DNA of 64,000 bases from Tanytarsus gracilentus (GCA_038502055.1 JAXRKN010000040.1:3472001-3536000), one strand, 5' to 3'. Positions 20,350 to 32,603 are shown, counted from the first letter of the stretch. Translations and numbers: made by a program. Notes: generated by a model not told the origin, from the letters alone.

Positions 20350-23300
20350 ATACGAGCGAGCGTGAATGACAAGGAGGTACGAATATTTTGTTTGCATACA
20401 AAAGTAATTTCTCACGACACACATTTAAATCCCTTCCGCACGTCGTCGCCGTACTTTAAATTTAATTGCGCTTAAAAAAACGTCGAAAATCACATCATAT
20501 CTTAATGTACGCACACACACTTGTGTAACATGATGACAACTTACTTACTTACTCGAATGAACGAGTGAGTTGGTTCCCACTGATTTCCGGTAGGTTTTTT
20601 TTATTGTAATGTAAATCATATCATACTTGTTGCTATCAAACGCTGAAGAACTTCCGCTCCTTTCTTTCTTTTTTTCGTCATCACAACTCATCCCTTGCTC
20701 TTTTTTTTAATGGGCTGGAAACACGCCGGAATGATATTTATTTAAATGACATGAGAAGGTAATATTTTTTCCTTCTCCTTTTTAAAAGCGCAAAATTATC
20801 ATTTTGGGTTATGCTCTTAGAGCGGTGTTGAGTATGAATGAATGTTAATTTAAACTGGAGGTGTTCTCAAGATTATTTCTCTATGTACTCTTTTTTGCAA
20901 TTTGAATTGGATAGAGTAAGAGAAAGGCATGAAAAGGTAAAAAAAGAGTTGTTAGTATGTTAAATGAACATGCGATTGTCGTTAAGGGGGAGATGGATAA
21001 AAGTAGAAGCGACATTTATTTAACGTAAAAAATTTCACTTCAACAATGATTGGATGAAAAGGAAATCGTTGATGCTCTTTTATTTCTCACTCCAATGTCT
21101 TTCTCCCACATAGTTACTGACTCCCTCATACACGTTCATTCGTTTGCTTTCGTGCGAACTTGAGCGATGCGATAGTATGAGAAAAGGGAAAGGAATAAAA
21201 TTATGCTTCCGGCATTAATTGTGTTATTACTGAAATAGATTTTTTCTTCTGATTGATTGACACGAGAATGTGATGAGTTATCGATTCGTTCATTGAACCC
21301 AATAAAATGGAATTTATTTGATTAAAGAACATTAAATAAAAACTTTTCTCGCTCTTGTGGCGCGCGCGTTTTCGATAATAATTTTATGCAAAGCCACTCG
21401 AAATTTATTTTTAAACGATAGGGGTGAAAGGAAATTTTTTTTTTTCACAAAAGTAATGAAAATAGCTAAAAAGTAGCAATCAATTTAAATTGTGTATGCA
21501 CTTAAAAAATTGTTTTATGATAGAACTGAAAACTTTTTCTTCTACTTTTATACTCAATAAAATTTTAAATTATAAAAATGGCAAAATCTTTGCGATTTCT
21601 TTTTTTCAATCTCATAAAATTTTAGCTCATTTACAGGATTGTATTGAAATTATGGTGATGAAACTTTTTTAATTTATCAAACTTGACATAAAAATAGAAT
21701 AGCAAAAATGATTTTTTTTCATACGATAGGTAAATAAAATAATTTTAATAATTTAAAATACTTGTCACACAAAAACTACTTGCTTGTACCAAAAGACTTT
21801 ATGTAGTATGTTTTCTAGTAAATCAATGTCAAATGTGAAAAAATTCATGCTCAAAACTCATAATTGCAAATGCTCAAAAAATCTCTGTATAAATAATATC
21901 ATTTCTTCGATTAACGAGAAGGCAACACTGTCATGAATCGTTGGTAGAATTTTTGATGAGGGAAATTAATTAGCATAATTGAAGCAGTTCAGTTTGATGT
22001 ACAGATTAATTAGTCAAGACATGTTAAAATGAAGAGAGAAAGCTCTCGTTTTGAGACAGGCGGGAAGTCAATAATTGATTATGTTGAGATAAACTAAATA
22101 CAAAACATGTATGTGATGAATATTGTATCACGTAAATTACAGGTGAACATTCACAAAGAAAATCTATATACATAAACCTTTATTTCACGGCAGCAAAATT
22201 CCACACTTGTTGATATGCATGGCAGGAAAATTCGTTTTGCGAAAAGGTACGATGATGATGGAGAGCTTTTGAAGAATATTGATGATGCGGAAAGAAATAA
22301 AAATTTAGAAATTTTGATGCATGCCAATGTTAGAAAGCTATTTCAAGTTTTCAAGCCACCGAAATACGATTTCAATAGCGAACGAAAAAAAAACTGATGA
22401 GTGTGAGAAAAAGAATATAAAAATGAATGAACTCGACACGGATCTCATCAGAAAATTTTAATAATATAAATAATGTCATCATCACCAATATATTGCTCAG
22501 TTAGCTAAATCGCTAAACACGAATTAAAAAATCGTTTCATGTTGGTAAGTACATGTCTAGTTTACACAAACAATGACTCGATCTGAAAAGCTTTTATTTA
22601 CATATCATCGCGCTCTCTTAAGCTTGGGATCACACGTTTTTCGCGTTAATTGTAAATTATACAGAACAATATACGAATGTAAGCACTCAACACGCGGATC
22701 GACAATGCACTGGTCATAAACAAAGTGTGCACGCATATCATGCTTTTTAAAACCCTTTTCTCTCACCCCCATCCAACACATCCGAATACAATAACCCGCC
22801 AAGTACTTATTTGCCTTTATTATCCCCCATAAATATGAGAAAGCGTGAGCGAATGAGAAAGACCATAATGAATGGTTTCATCATCATCATCATCATTATA
22901 TCCATGCATGATCCTCATATCCATACCCGTCGCTAAAAAACATTCTGAATATCTACAATCACGACATGACGGAATTCCATTCTACGCATACCTCTTCACT
23001 CACGGTAAAAGAGAAATTTATCATTTATTAAAAACACACAATGTACATGGATGGTATTTTAGAACAGTAATACGATTGTATAACGTATAACGATGTGGAG
23101 TAAAAAAGGAGTATAATAAGGATGGTACATACTTTTGTGTTTATTTCATTCACTTACTCATTTTTTTGTATCCGCTCACAATGCCATTGAAAAGAAAGAG
23201 ATAGATAAATAGACACCAAGAAAAATAACATGAAAGGAGATGAAAATCCGTTTATATGTGAAGTAAACGAGCCTTGCGTTTAGATTCTCATCGTAGTTAT

Positions 23301-23392
23301 TTGTTGATTGTTAAAGTGTTCGCATCACAGAGCAAAAAAAAAGATTTTATTTATTTTACTTTTTGAGTTTTCTTATTAAAGTCCCATAAAAC
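20350..23392. other. Intergenic, upstream of the bHLH-WRPW gene
   Basis: About 3 kb without a supported gene. A 60-codon open frame at 22215..22397 has no recognisable content. TGTGAGAAA at 22402 fits the Su(H)/CSL consensus YGTGRGAA, which would suit a Notch-responsive HES-type gene, but one match is weak. A TATA-like TTTATAT occurs at 23251 with an initiator-like TCTCATC about 35 bases downstream. There is a short (TCA)n run near 22878. Confidence 0.4.
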
Positions 23393-24098
23393 ATGTCAAG
23401 TTCAATAAATAGTAGCAACAAGTCGATAGAGAGGAAAATAAGAAAACCTAAAATTGAAAAGCTAAGACGAGCGCGCATAAACTCGTCGTTGGAACAATTA
23501 AAAGAAATTTTATTAAGGAATACTATTTTGATCCCACGAGGAGCTCGTCCGACTAAAATTGGTGAGTTCAATTGATTTTTAAAAAGTGTTTTAAAAGATT
23601 TTTTTTATTTTTTTGGAAAATCTAATTTAAAATTTTTAATTAACAGAGAAAGCTGATTTATTGGAAATGACTGTAAGATATGTTGAAATGCTTCAAGAAA
23701 AATTGTCTTCGACCACACCATCACCAGCTCCAGTTGAGATTTCTTCAAGGAAACACCAAAAACGGATAGAGTTTACAGATATGATGACAACGGGACATCA
23801 AAAGCAAAATCGCGAAGCGTTTTGTGACGTTACTAATCTCATAAAAGACGAGAAGCCTCCTCGTCACTCAGCTGAAATTATAAACGATAATAAATCATCG
23901 TCATTAGCTGCTTCATCTTTATGGCTTTACAATCGTTTAAATTTTCATCATCGAAACTTAGACCGCACAAGCGCGGGGAAAGAAAATTCTTTTCTCCAAA
24001 TGAGGCAACAACTTCATGAAAATCTTCCCTCACCACCAACATCAATGTCAACTGAACAATCAATTTTTTTATCCGAACGTCATTGGAGACCGTGGTAG
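23393..24098 (+). CDS. bHLH-WRPW transcriptional repressor (Hairy/E(spl)/HES family)
   Basis: Exons 23393..23561 and 23647..24098, intron 85 bases, 206 residues. The bHLH occupies residues ~12-75: basic region RKPKIEKLRRARINSSLEQL, retaining the Pro typical of Hairy-class proteins, then helix 2 EKADLLEMTVRYVEMLQEKL. The intron falls before EKADLL, the position used in hairy/HES genes and absent from the intronless E(spl) genes. The protein ends in WRPW, the Groucho corepressor-docking tetrapeptide. An Orange domain is not clear; residues TTGHQKQNREAFCDVTNLIK may be a diverged one. The helix 1 to 2 loop is long (RNTILIPRGARPTKI). Expected role: nuclear N-box/E-box repressor, often downstream of Notch. 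Exact orthology is not resolved. Confidence 0.88.
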
Positions 24099-27000
24099 AC
24101 GAACGAAAATATATGTTGCGCATAAAAAAGGTTAAATTTTATCGTCAAGTTATTTTATTAAATTTCGCAAGTTTGCCAAACTCACTTTTTTTTGCTTAGT
24201 ACATATTTTGTTGAAATTTTTCCCCTTGTACTCTTATCCACTTTCTTAACGCAATGTTGAAGAAGTTTGTGGCATGTTGATAAGAGTGAAGAAAAAAATT
24301 ATATATCGCGGTTTAATGCTAAAATGATAGAGTCATGCAGTCGTGATGATAATGGTGTGGCGATAAAAAATTACTTTAATTTTACGTGAATGTTAATTAT
24401 ATAAAGTTAACTTTATTGTGTATAATTTTCTCTAATAAATGTTTTTCTTGAAAATTTTCAAGCTTCCTCGCAAACAACACTGAATACTCCATCAAGTGGG
24501 AGTAAAAAATTGTTAAAGTTTTATTTTATGAAGCACATGAACTTTTTCCTTGTGTACTTTTCTTTCGCTCTTTCTCGTTGAAATGCTGATCTAATAAATT
24601 TGAGGAAAATTGTAATGTTTTTATGTTAAAATTTTTACATTAAAAGACTTTGTCAGCATAATTTGCAATAAAACGAATTTCCATTGTATTTTATTAAGTC
24701 TGAGTTTATTCAAGAAGTGGCTTTAGATAATTTATCATTGCCAACCAATTTTTGTTTCATATGCTTTAATTTGAAATAATTCTAATTTTAAAACTTAACT
24801 TCAAAATCCCACATTGACATTATAAATCAAATCAATTAGGACCAAAAATAAACAATTTTTATTTTCAGTTAAAATCATGTTTATCAATCTCTAAAGCTGC
24901 TTGTTAAAATTTATTTTCAGTGCGCCATATTGTTGCCTGCATAACACGAAAAGTCTTCTATTATAAACCTGTCTCCGAGTCTTCATAAAATGCTGAGTAC
25001 ACACAAATTTACCCTCAAAATCCTTTCGATGTTGTCATTACCACCATCGTTGGCGTTAACCATTTTTCAAATTTTCTCACAATTGAATAACCATTATTAT
25101 ATCATTCAACATCGCTTTAGTGCTACTTCATGGCAGTTATTGTATCACATCGCATAGATTCTAGAAAGACATGCCATCTAATAACCGTTTATAAATATGT
25201 CTGCTTCTGCTGCTTGTGGTGAGGAAGAGAGAAAACATGTCATGCTAACCGATTCGACAACAAGCAGGATAACGACAGCGAATCTAATATATTTTAAGCT
25301 AACAATATTTTCCACAATATTTGACAGAATATGGAAAGAGTCTTATGAAGATATTTTTTCACTAAGCAAATTCTATTTTCAGCAGATGTCGACATTGCAG
25401 AAAATGACGAAGAAAAAAATTGATGTGATTTGCGGCTTCCATCATTCTACAATTTTCTATTTTTAAATTGAAATTTCTGGTAAAAAAATAAATTTTTCAG
25501 ATCCATAAGCAAATTTAAACGAAAAGTTTGGCCAAGTGAAACCAACCAAATTTTCTCAAATTAAATTAAAGAATTTTGTGTGACCTTTTCAAACCATATA
25601 ACCACACGATATTTATTTTCAAGTTGATGCTCTATCAAGCAAATATATACATTGTTGATCTTGTATTATGCTTTTTTAAAAAACGTAGATTTTAATAAAT
25701 GAAATTTAAGAAACTTTTTAAAACGAAACGACCTATATTTTTCAATGCAACCTCTTTGGTCTCATTTTATGCTCTGTTGCTGAGCAAACCAAGAAAATAA
25801 TTCGAAATTCATACAACACATTACACGTTTACCCTTTTGGCTCCGAGAAAAACATAATTATTTAGTCATTTATGTAGGGGAGTCAACTGTTGTAACACAT
25901 ACAAGCTATTCTACACAAAAAAAACATTGATTAAGAAAAAAGTTCTCTCTAGAGGAAGATTTTAGATACTTTGCAAAAATGTGGCTACTTGTGAAGAATA
26001 AAATAATATTAAATCTATTTTAATGACAACCTTTCTAGGAGATATTTCTTTGGCGATTGTTTGAGTTTTGACCTTTTTTGTCATCCCTTCTCGAAACCGT
26101 CCCATTTTGATTTGTTGATATAGCAATTTCATAAAAGAATAAAGACATCTATTGAGAGAGACATTTTTGATTAGAATTCTTTAAAAAATTCAAATAAATA
26201 AATTTTCACAATATTCTCAAAAAAAAGTACATAGATGACAAAATGACATGCCTTGAGAGCAAGTCAATAAACATGGAAACGACTTCATTTGATTGTCTTT
26301 AATAAAAACTCTTTATTGATTTCCGAATACATTAAACTTGAGTTTTCTTCTGCCTTTTTTTGTCGGAAAATGTCTCTTTAAAATTTTCATTTGCAATTTG
26401 TAGCACGTGTTATTGACATACTTGCTTATTATACCAACTGTGTGAATGGAAATTGCACAATTTAAATGCGATCAAAAAGTTTTTCTTTTTGCTTGCTGCC
26501 AGAGTGAGTGAGAAAAAAAGTTGAAAAGCTGAGCAGCACGTGTTATCGTGAAACTAATAAAGAAAGTAATTTTCTATGAAATTTAATTCCTTGACACAGC
26601 GCACAGCGACACCAGTAGAGCGTTTAGTTTCAGGAGTGGTATGGGTAGAAGATAAAGTGAACGAGAGAAGATTATTGTCTAATCGTCTTTTTGCGAGATA
26701 TTTTGCCTTTACCCAAAAACAACAAATAGAGTAGCTGCTATGGCACAAACAAACAGATAAATTACTTACAGCTCAATGCTTTGAAGAACTCCTTTTCAGT
26801 TTTTTATGTGATTGCCAAGATCACCTTTGAAGAGAGACGAAAAAAGTTGTTTTTAGTTTTGTTTGATGAGAAGATAATTTCGCCTCCCTTTTTTCTTTCT
26901 TCTCCTTTTGTCGTTTACCGCTTGACCATGAATGGTTCTTATCTCTTTAGTTGTGATGATTTGTAAACATGCTACAGAATTGTGCAAGCAAATCCCTTTT

Positions 27001-27640
27001 CTCTCTCTCTCTAACTCCTTCTTTCTCAGTTATTTTCAAACATTTATCTGCATTTATGTGAGATAATAGTTAAGGCAGAGTAGAAAAATATCCTTCGAAG
27101 AATAAAGGATTAGATTACAGATCATTTGCAATGCTCAAGGTCTGATTAGCTTTTTTGTGTGTTTTGTAAATATTCCTCAAAATAAATATTAGCGTTTACT
27201 GATACACGAGCAATCGTAAATGTCCTTGATACATATTTTCACGTCGCTCATCAATGTTTGAATTAATCATTCAGAAGCAATATATGCTTTCAAATCTGAG
27301 ATAGATATGAAATATATGAAGAATGAGGTGCTAATTTTAAAATAATAAAAACTTATAACTTTTCTTGCAATTATTTAAGAAATTTTCGCTGTTTTATAAA
27401 ACACGATCTACTAAAATCTGTGACTACCTGTGTAGCTATGATTTTGTGTGTTTATCTCTGATACACTAATTCATTTTCTATTTCACTGTAAACACTCATA
27501 TTATACGTTGAGTAAGGTCAGTTGAAAATAAGTATGTCGGTGAATTTTGTCACTTCAAAAAGCACTCACATGAAAGATATTGAGATGTTTTCTTTCTATT
27601 TGTGTTCTTATTGAAGCTATTCAAACGATTTAAAGATTTA
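24099..27640. other. Intergenic, no gene seen
   Basis: AT-rich, about 3.5 kb. Open frames are short (up to 89 codons at 25197..25466) with low-complexity translations and no family resemblance. No RNA gene, repeat family or CRISPR-like array was seen. Confidence 0.5.
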
Positions 27641-27648
27641 GACCGATA

Positions 27649-27693
27649 CAAGGGGTCCCCAACTCCCATATAAATCCATATAAATTTATATGG
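27649..27693 (+). repeat. Left terminal inverted repeat of the hAT-like element
   Basis: Starts CAAGGGGTCCCCAACTCCC and continues into ATATAAAT repeats; matches the reverse complement of 28584..28628 for about 45 bases. Confidence 0.85.
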
Positions 27694-27919
27694 AATTTAT
27701 ATGGATATAAAATTTATATGCCATATAAATTTGTATGAAAACCATATAAATTTATATGGCATATAAATTTTATTTTTTTTTTTTTTTATATGAAAAATGT
27801 TTTTTTTATTATGAATTAAAAATTATTTTAAAATGAATAAAAAGTTTTAGTTGAATGAAGTATCGATTAAGTAATTAAATGATTGGATTTTATTTAATTT
27901 ATTTATTTTTTCTGAGCCA

Positions 27920-28500
27920 AGATCAGTGAAGTAGATCTGGTGCTGGAAGTGAGATCAGTAATATAAGCTGCACTTTTGGAAGTGAGATACAGTCAATCTA
28001 AATTTCAGTGCTGGAAGTGAGTCTAGTCAACGGACGGTGGAGCGCTGCAAGTGAGATCCAGTAACGTAAGATCAGTGCTGGAAGTGAGATCCAGTCAATC
28101 TAATTTTCAGTGCCGGAAGTGAGATCCAGTCAAATTAGGATCGAGTGCTGGATGACAGTTCTTGTGGAACCAAACTTAAGTTCCAGTGCTGCATACAGTT
28201 TGGTTCCACAAGAACTGTCATCCAGCACTTGATCCTAATTTGACTGGATCTTACTTCCAGCACTGAAAATTAGATTGACTGGATCTCACTTCCAGCACTG
28301 GATCTTACGTTGACTGGATCTCACTTCCAGCACTGTATCGTACGTTGACTAGATCTCACTTCCAGCACTCCATCGTACGTTGACTGGACTCACTTCCAGC
28401 ACTGAAATTTATATTGACTGGATCTCACTTCCAAAATTGCAGCTTATATTGACTGGATGTCACTTCCAGCACCAGATCTCACTTCACTGGATCTCACTTT
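27920..28500. repeat. Mirror-arranged ~35-base subrepeats of the foldback element
   Basis: Left arm units centre on GTGCTGGAAGTGAGATCCAG with spacers such as TCAATCTAA. The right arm carries the same units in reverse complement. The innermost palindrome pairs CTGGATGACAGTTCTTGTGG (starting at 28149) with its complement before 28226. Units differ by point changes and small indels, so this is diverged tandem amplification, not CRISPR-like. Confidence 0.8.
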
Positions 28501-28583
28501 CACAAAATTTTAAAGATCCATATAAATCCATATAAAAATTTATATGCCATATAAATTTTATATGGCCATATAAATTTTATATG

Positions 28584-28628
28584 CCATATAAATTTATATG
28601 GATTTATATGGGAGTTGGGGACCCCTTG
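28584..28628 (-). repeat. Right terminal inverted repeat of the hAT-like element
   Basis: Reverse complement of the left end, finishing GGGAGTTGGGGACCCCTTG immediately before the second GACCGATA copy. Confidence 0.85.
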
Positions 28629-28636
28629 GACCGATA

Positions 28637-30293
28637 ATCTCAACAATACGCCCATTGTTATGGACATTCCAAAGTGTGGCAAAATATGAACATTCAAGAT
28701 TTTCTGCTTTGGTAACGAGACAAACATTTTAGGAACGAATGTTGTAGAGATTAAAGAATGTTTATGGTGATTATCATTATCGAGACAGGTCAATGTTTTA
28801 AAGTGATTTAAAAAAACATGGAACAGTTATTTTTGTAAAATTAGAGCATTTTTCTCTAATATCTTATTGGAATTTGAATTGCTCGTGAAAATGATCTTTG
28901 AAGACATTAAAAATTTGAAAATTTCCACATTTTGACGAAAGTATGTGCGTACAATAAAATTTGTGTAATGTTAACTGTGGTGAGGCGCAAAATTGTAAAA
29001 AAGTGAAATTAGCTCGTCAGCGTCATGAATTTTGACAAAACCTCAAAGTTTTTCTTTTTTAACCACAATATTTTTTAAAGCTATAATATTCCTCATGCGT
29101 TCATTGCTTTCACCTAAAATTTGCTAAAACATGCGAATCCTTGGGGCTACGGATGGATGGTAAGGAATGGAAGTGAAGGAAATAAACATGTCTTCTCGGA
29201 GGAAAATAATTTGAGAAAATAGGAGGAAAGAATCACGTAATTAAATATATATATAAACGGCTGCCTATCAGGCTGGTTTTGGATAGATTTGTATAGATTT
29301 AGACTTATTTATTCAATCTGTTGTACGAGAGAGAGAGAGAGAGAGAGTAAGAGTCAAAATAATAAATCGTTTTTCATTCACTGCGTGCCTCCGGGTTTAA
29401 TAAGATGTGAGGAATTTGTAAGGAAACCATTGCTTTGTTTATATTCACCAACTCGCAACTTTATCTCAGCGTTTTTGTGCCGACAGTTCATCAACAATTC
29501 ATTAGTTAAGATATCCATTAGTGCTACATTCAAACGTCTTTTCCTCTCCTGAGAAATTCAATGAAATATTTTTTCTAGTGATTATTTTTGTATCTAACTA
29601 AAATTTAGCTTTCGTTTATGGAATTTCCCTAAAAACTTATTTCATCTTTCAACCACACTTTCAAACTTCTTAGACATCTCCGTTAAAACTTTCTCGAAAT
29701 TTGCGGCGATTCAATCCTTTAAAGGCTATGAGATATATCTGTTAAAAGTTCATCCCATTCCCCGAAGACAACAACATAGCTAAAATTTATTTTAAAATCT
29801 AAAAATCCACCAGAGAGCAACATCAAAACCAGATTTTATAACTTTTCCAAATACTGCTACTGAGATTTTAGTCATGAAAGTGTTCTTTTTTGATTAACTT
29901 TCAAAATTTGTACGCGCGCAAAATAAGAGAACGAAAATTATAGATTCTTGACAAGGATAATTAATTACTTGTCTTGCTCACGTTTTTATCTTTACATTTT
30001 TGATGATGATGTCTTGATACTGCGTTAAAAAAATACCTGTAGTTTTTCGATTTACCATTTAATGCAAAATATAAGTCGAAAAAATTTATCAAAAAAAGAA
30101 AGATAATTTTTGATCAAAATTTGTCTTTAATAAATTTTGCACAAATCTTGTTCTTGGTGACAGAAGTTTCTTATCAGTAAGAAATAATCACATGCAACTA
30201 AAAATATTAAAGACGACAAAAAAATTTATATGCGCTTAAAATTTCATTTTATTTCCTTCCTTTTCCATCAATATTCACCATTCATCTGATTGA
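28637..30293. other. Spacer between two mobile elements
   Basis: AT-rich DNA with a (GA)n microsatellite at 29327-29347. No gene seen. Confidence 0.5.
29327..29347. repeat. (GA)n microsatellite
   Basis: About ten GA units between the two mobile elements. Confidence 0.9.
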
Positions 30294-30306
30294 AAGGAAA
30301 CATTAA

Positions 30307-30494
30307 TAACTTCGAAGTTATTCAAATATGCAGTTGACAAAAAGAGAGTTACATAATGACGAGATTGAGAGAATTCAGTATCGATTGATGTCTGATGATG
30401 ATAAGTTGTCTTATCGAAATGCATCACGATTTTTAATAAAAATTGACAAGTAGTGAATTAAAGTGTGTTTTGTTATTTGATGCTATTTACAGTT
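30307..30494 (+). repeat. Left terminal repeat (pLTR) of the Penelope-like element
   Basis: 188 bases, the same as 32416-32603 base for base by eye. With the preceding AA it opens on the 18-base perfect palindrome AATAACTTCGAAGTTATT. Confidence 0.87.
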
Positions 30495-30555
30495 AATGTA
30501 AATTTTCACTACGTGCTCCAAAAAACTAATTTTTATACTATAATTTTGCACGAAA

Positions 30556-31617
30556 ATGTGGGAGCTAAATCGTTATTACAAATTGAAGCTGAAAATCTCT
30601 CTCGTGAAATGTGACATTGACTTTTTGAAAATATGCCTAAAACGAAGAATGACTCCTAGATTCGTTTTCATGAACATTAATTCCAAATTGAAAAATAGAA
30701 ACATCGAGAAAGTGATCAGTGAGGCTCGAACGAATTTCATGAAACAAGAAATTCATAGCCATTATGCAAGAAGAGACTTGATGAGAGCAGAAGCATATTC
30801 AATAAATTTATGGCTTATGAGACATTTTCATCCGGTGGAATGGGAAATTCGTCAACGAAGCATGATGGAAAGTATTCGGAAGGCGGTAAAGAACAAAAAG
30901 AGAAGACTCGAGTACAAGTTCCGAGAATTGGGGAAAAAAGAGAGTGCAATGAGGCCTGTAAGGGATGAGAGAGTAAATTTTATCATCAACAAATCTTCGC
31001 ATGTGCTCAGCAAAGAAGAAGAAGAGCTGCTTATGAATGGACTGAAATATCAGCCGGCTCCGAAATATCCTCCAATTAATGAGATCATCGCGTCCGTTGA
31101 AACTTCAATAAAAAGTCTGCCGATTGAACTGAAAGCGTCTCGTGAAGAAGCATCGAAAGTGTTTGAGGAGAAAAATAATAAAACCGCTCATTGCCCAGGT
31201 GAGTGGAAAATTATTAATAATCTCCGAAAGCGCGATCTTGTTTTTTTAGAGCCCGATAAGGGGAAAGGGATTGTCATTCTCAACAGCGACGACTACATTA
31301 ATGCAGCGAACTGTCATTTAAATTCAGAAGCTTACAGAAAAGTCAAGACAGCGCGAAAGTTCCCTGTAGATCACCTTCAATTGAAATTGAAGGAAGGCTT
31401 GAGAGAGATTAAGAGAATGGGCCTAATATCTGAATATGAAATGAGGCGATTCACTGTTGACAACCCTTCAATTCCAACGTTCTCATGCCTCCTAAAATCA
31501 AAAGAAGGAAATAAGATCCGTCCGGTAGTTTCAGATGTCAACTCACCTACTTCTAAGATATCTCAGTGGTTGGTTAAAAAGTTCAGAACGTACGAGAAAA
31601 TGAAAGTCTCAGTGTGA
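30556..31617 (+). pseudogene. Penelope-type reverse transcriptase, N-terminal part
   Basis: A 353-codon frame with Penelope RT features: the upstream region LSKEEEELLMNGLKYQPAPK, the LEPDKGKGIVILNSDDY segment, YRKV, and the finger region IPTFSCLLKSKEGNKIRPVV followed by SPTSKISQWLVKKF. It stops just before palm motif A, which continues after a frame break in the next segment. ATG 30556 is the first in the frame. Alone it cannot be a working RT because the catalytic palm is missing. Confidence 0.8.
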
Positions 31618-32110
31618 AAAATAGCTTTGAGATAGCGGCGATATGGATGGCATGTCGATTGAAGATGACGAAATATTGGTCTCTTTCGATGTTGAGGCAC
31701 TATATCCAAGTGTCCTCTCGAAGAATCTTATGAACTTTTAAGGGGTGGATAAATGAACAAGATATCTCGGATGATGAGGCAGAGTTAGTCCTTTATTAAT
31801 GAAAATTGTAATAGAAAGAGATGGCTGGAATTTTATGACACAATTTACGAACAGATAGATGGCTTAATGATTGGAACCCACAAGCATCGAGATTAGCTGA
31901 ATTGTTCATGGGCTCACTGGAAGGAAGTACATTTGAGGAATTGCGGCTTGCTTGTAAGGGTTCGTAAGAGAATTAAATAATATTAGTTGGGTGTGTAGCA
32001 AAAGGTTAAAATAAAAAGAAGACGAAAGGAGCCGGAACCGTTGGGTTAAGAATTGTTGAAAAGAAAAAATTAGTTGTTTAAAAATAGAGGCACCTTGGAC
32101 TCTTAGGAGG
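31618..32110 (+). pseudogene. Frame-broken RT palm remnants
   Basis: Two recognisable pieces lie in different frames. EILVSFDVEALYPSVLSKNL (31664-31723) is palm motif A with its Asp. A second piece with YEQIDGLMIGT and AELFMGSLE (about 31840-31922) is motif B. They are separated by stops and frame changes. Motif C, the thumb and the linker to the endonuclease are absent or unrecognisable, and the sequence after about 31930 looks non-coding. Confidence 0.72.
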
Positions 32111-32111
32111 A

Positions 32112-32465
32112 ATGAAGAAAAAGAAAAGTCCCATGGAGAAGTCTGGGATCTATCGAATTTTTTGTGATGACTGTAACCAAGAATATCGTGGCCAAACGAA
32201 AAGACGCTTGGAAACAAGAGAGAAGGAACATGACAGAGCCATAAAAAATAGACAAATAGACAAATCTTCGGTGGCACGACATTGTGGTGGAACTGGTCAC
32301 AAAAAGGGAGGCATGGAGTTGATAAAACAGGTTGATAATCAGTGGGAACTTGACAGCTACGAGAGTCTCTTTATTGCGGTTGCTGACAATCTCATGAACG
32401 AGGGGGAGGCACCAATAACTTCGAAGTTATTCAAATATGCAGTTGACAAAAAGAGAGTTACATAA
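32112..32465 (+). CDS. GIY-YIG endonuclease domain of the Penelope-like element
   Basis: 117 codons. The GIY-YIG core is visible: SGIYRIFC, CDDC (the Cys pair typical of Penelope endonucleases), YRGQTKRRLETREKEH with the catalytic Arg and His, SVARHCGGTGH, and LMNEGEAP with the family Glu. In intact elements it is the C-terminal domain fused to the RT; here it stands as a separate open frame. Its last ~16 codons (TSKLFKYAVDKKRVT) and stop lie inside the right terminal repeat, which limits how that repeat can drift in active copies. Confidence 0.78.
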   Translation: MKKKKSPMEKSGIYRIFCDDCNQEYRGQTKRRLETREKEHDRAIKNRQIDKSSVARHCGGTGHKKGGMELIKQVDNQWELDSYESLFIAVADNLMNEGEAPITSKLFKYAVDKKRVT

Positions 32466-32603
32466 TGACGAGATTGAGAGAATTCAGTATCGATTGATGT
32501 CTGATGATGATAAGTTGTCTTATCGAAATGCATCACGATTTTTAATAAAAATTGACAAGTAGTGAATTAAAGTGTGTTTTGTTATTTGATGCTATTTACA
32601 GTT
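32416..32603 (+). repeat. Right terminal repeat (pLTR) of the Penelope-like element
   Basis: Direct copy of 30307-30494; carries the 3' end of the endonuclease frame and abuts the second AAGGAAACATTAA duplication. Confidence 0.87.

Larger units (their letters stand above)
27649..28628. mobile_element. hAT-like foldback element, non-autonomous
   Basis: A 980-base insertion flanked by an exact 8-base duplication GACCGATA (27641-27648 and 28629-28636). Both ends begin CAAGGGGTCCCCAACTCCC in inverted orientation. An 8-base duplication with CA-GGGG-TCCCC-AAC termini is typical of the hAT superfamily. Subterminal zones are made of ATATAAAT/TTATATGG repeats. The interior is one large inverted repeat of ~35-base units (GTGCTGGAAGTGAGATCCAG on the left, its complement on the right) meeting at a central palindrome near 28150-28225. 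The left arm has an extra AT-rich segment (about 27771-27920) missing from the right. There is no transposase; it would depend on an autonomous hAT elsewhere. Transcripts could fold into long hairpins. Confidence 0.85.
30307..32603 (+). mobile_element. Penelope-like element, defective copy with terminal repeats
   Basis: A 2297-base insertion flanked by an exact 13-base duplication AAGGAAACATTAA (30294-30306 and 32604-32616). It has 188-base direct terminal repeats (30307-30494 and 32416-32603) that I read as identical, as in Penelope pLTRs. Inside are an N-terminal reverse-transcriptase segment, broken RT pieces and a GIY-YIG endonuclease frame in the order RT then EN, typical of endonuclease-bearing Penelope-like elements. 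Palm motif C (the catalytic Asp pair) is not found, so an internal deletion is likely. Identical repeats suggest recent insertion, possibly mobilised in trans by an intact relative. Confidence 0.87.

Noticed and set aside
22215..22397. 60-codon frame with MHGRKIRFAKRYDDDGE
   Set aside because: Reads as plausible protein, but no splice context, neighbours or homology supports it; kept only as a note.
27920..28500. CRISPR-like regularly spaced repeats
   Set aside because: Units are inverted between arms, variable in length and inside a transposon with target duplication; this is a eukaryotic genome.
28500..28793. 97-codon minus-strand frame
   Set aside because: Mostly encoded by ATATAAAT repeats of the hAT-like element (KFIWHIKFIWPYKIY pattern).
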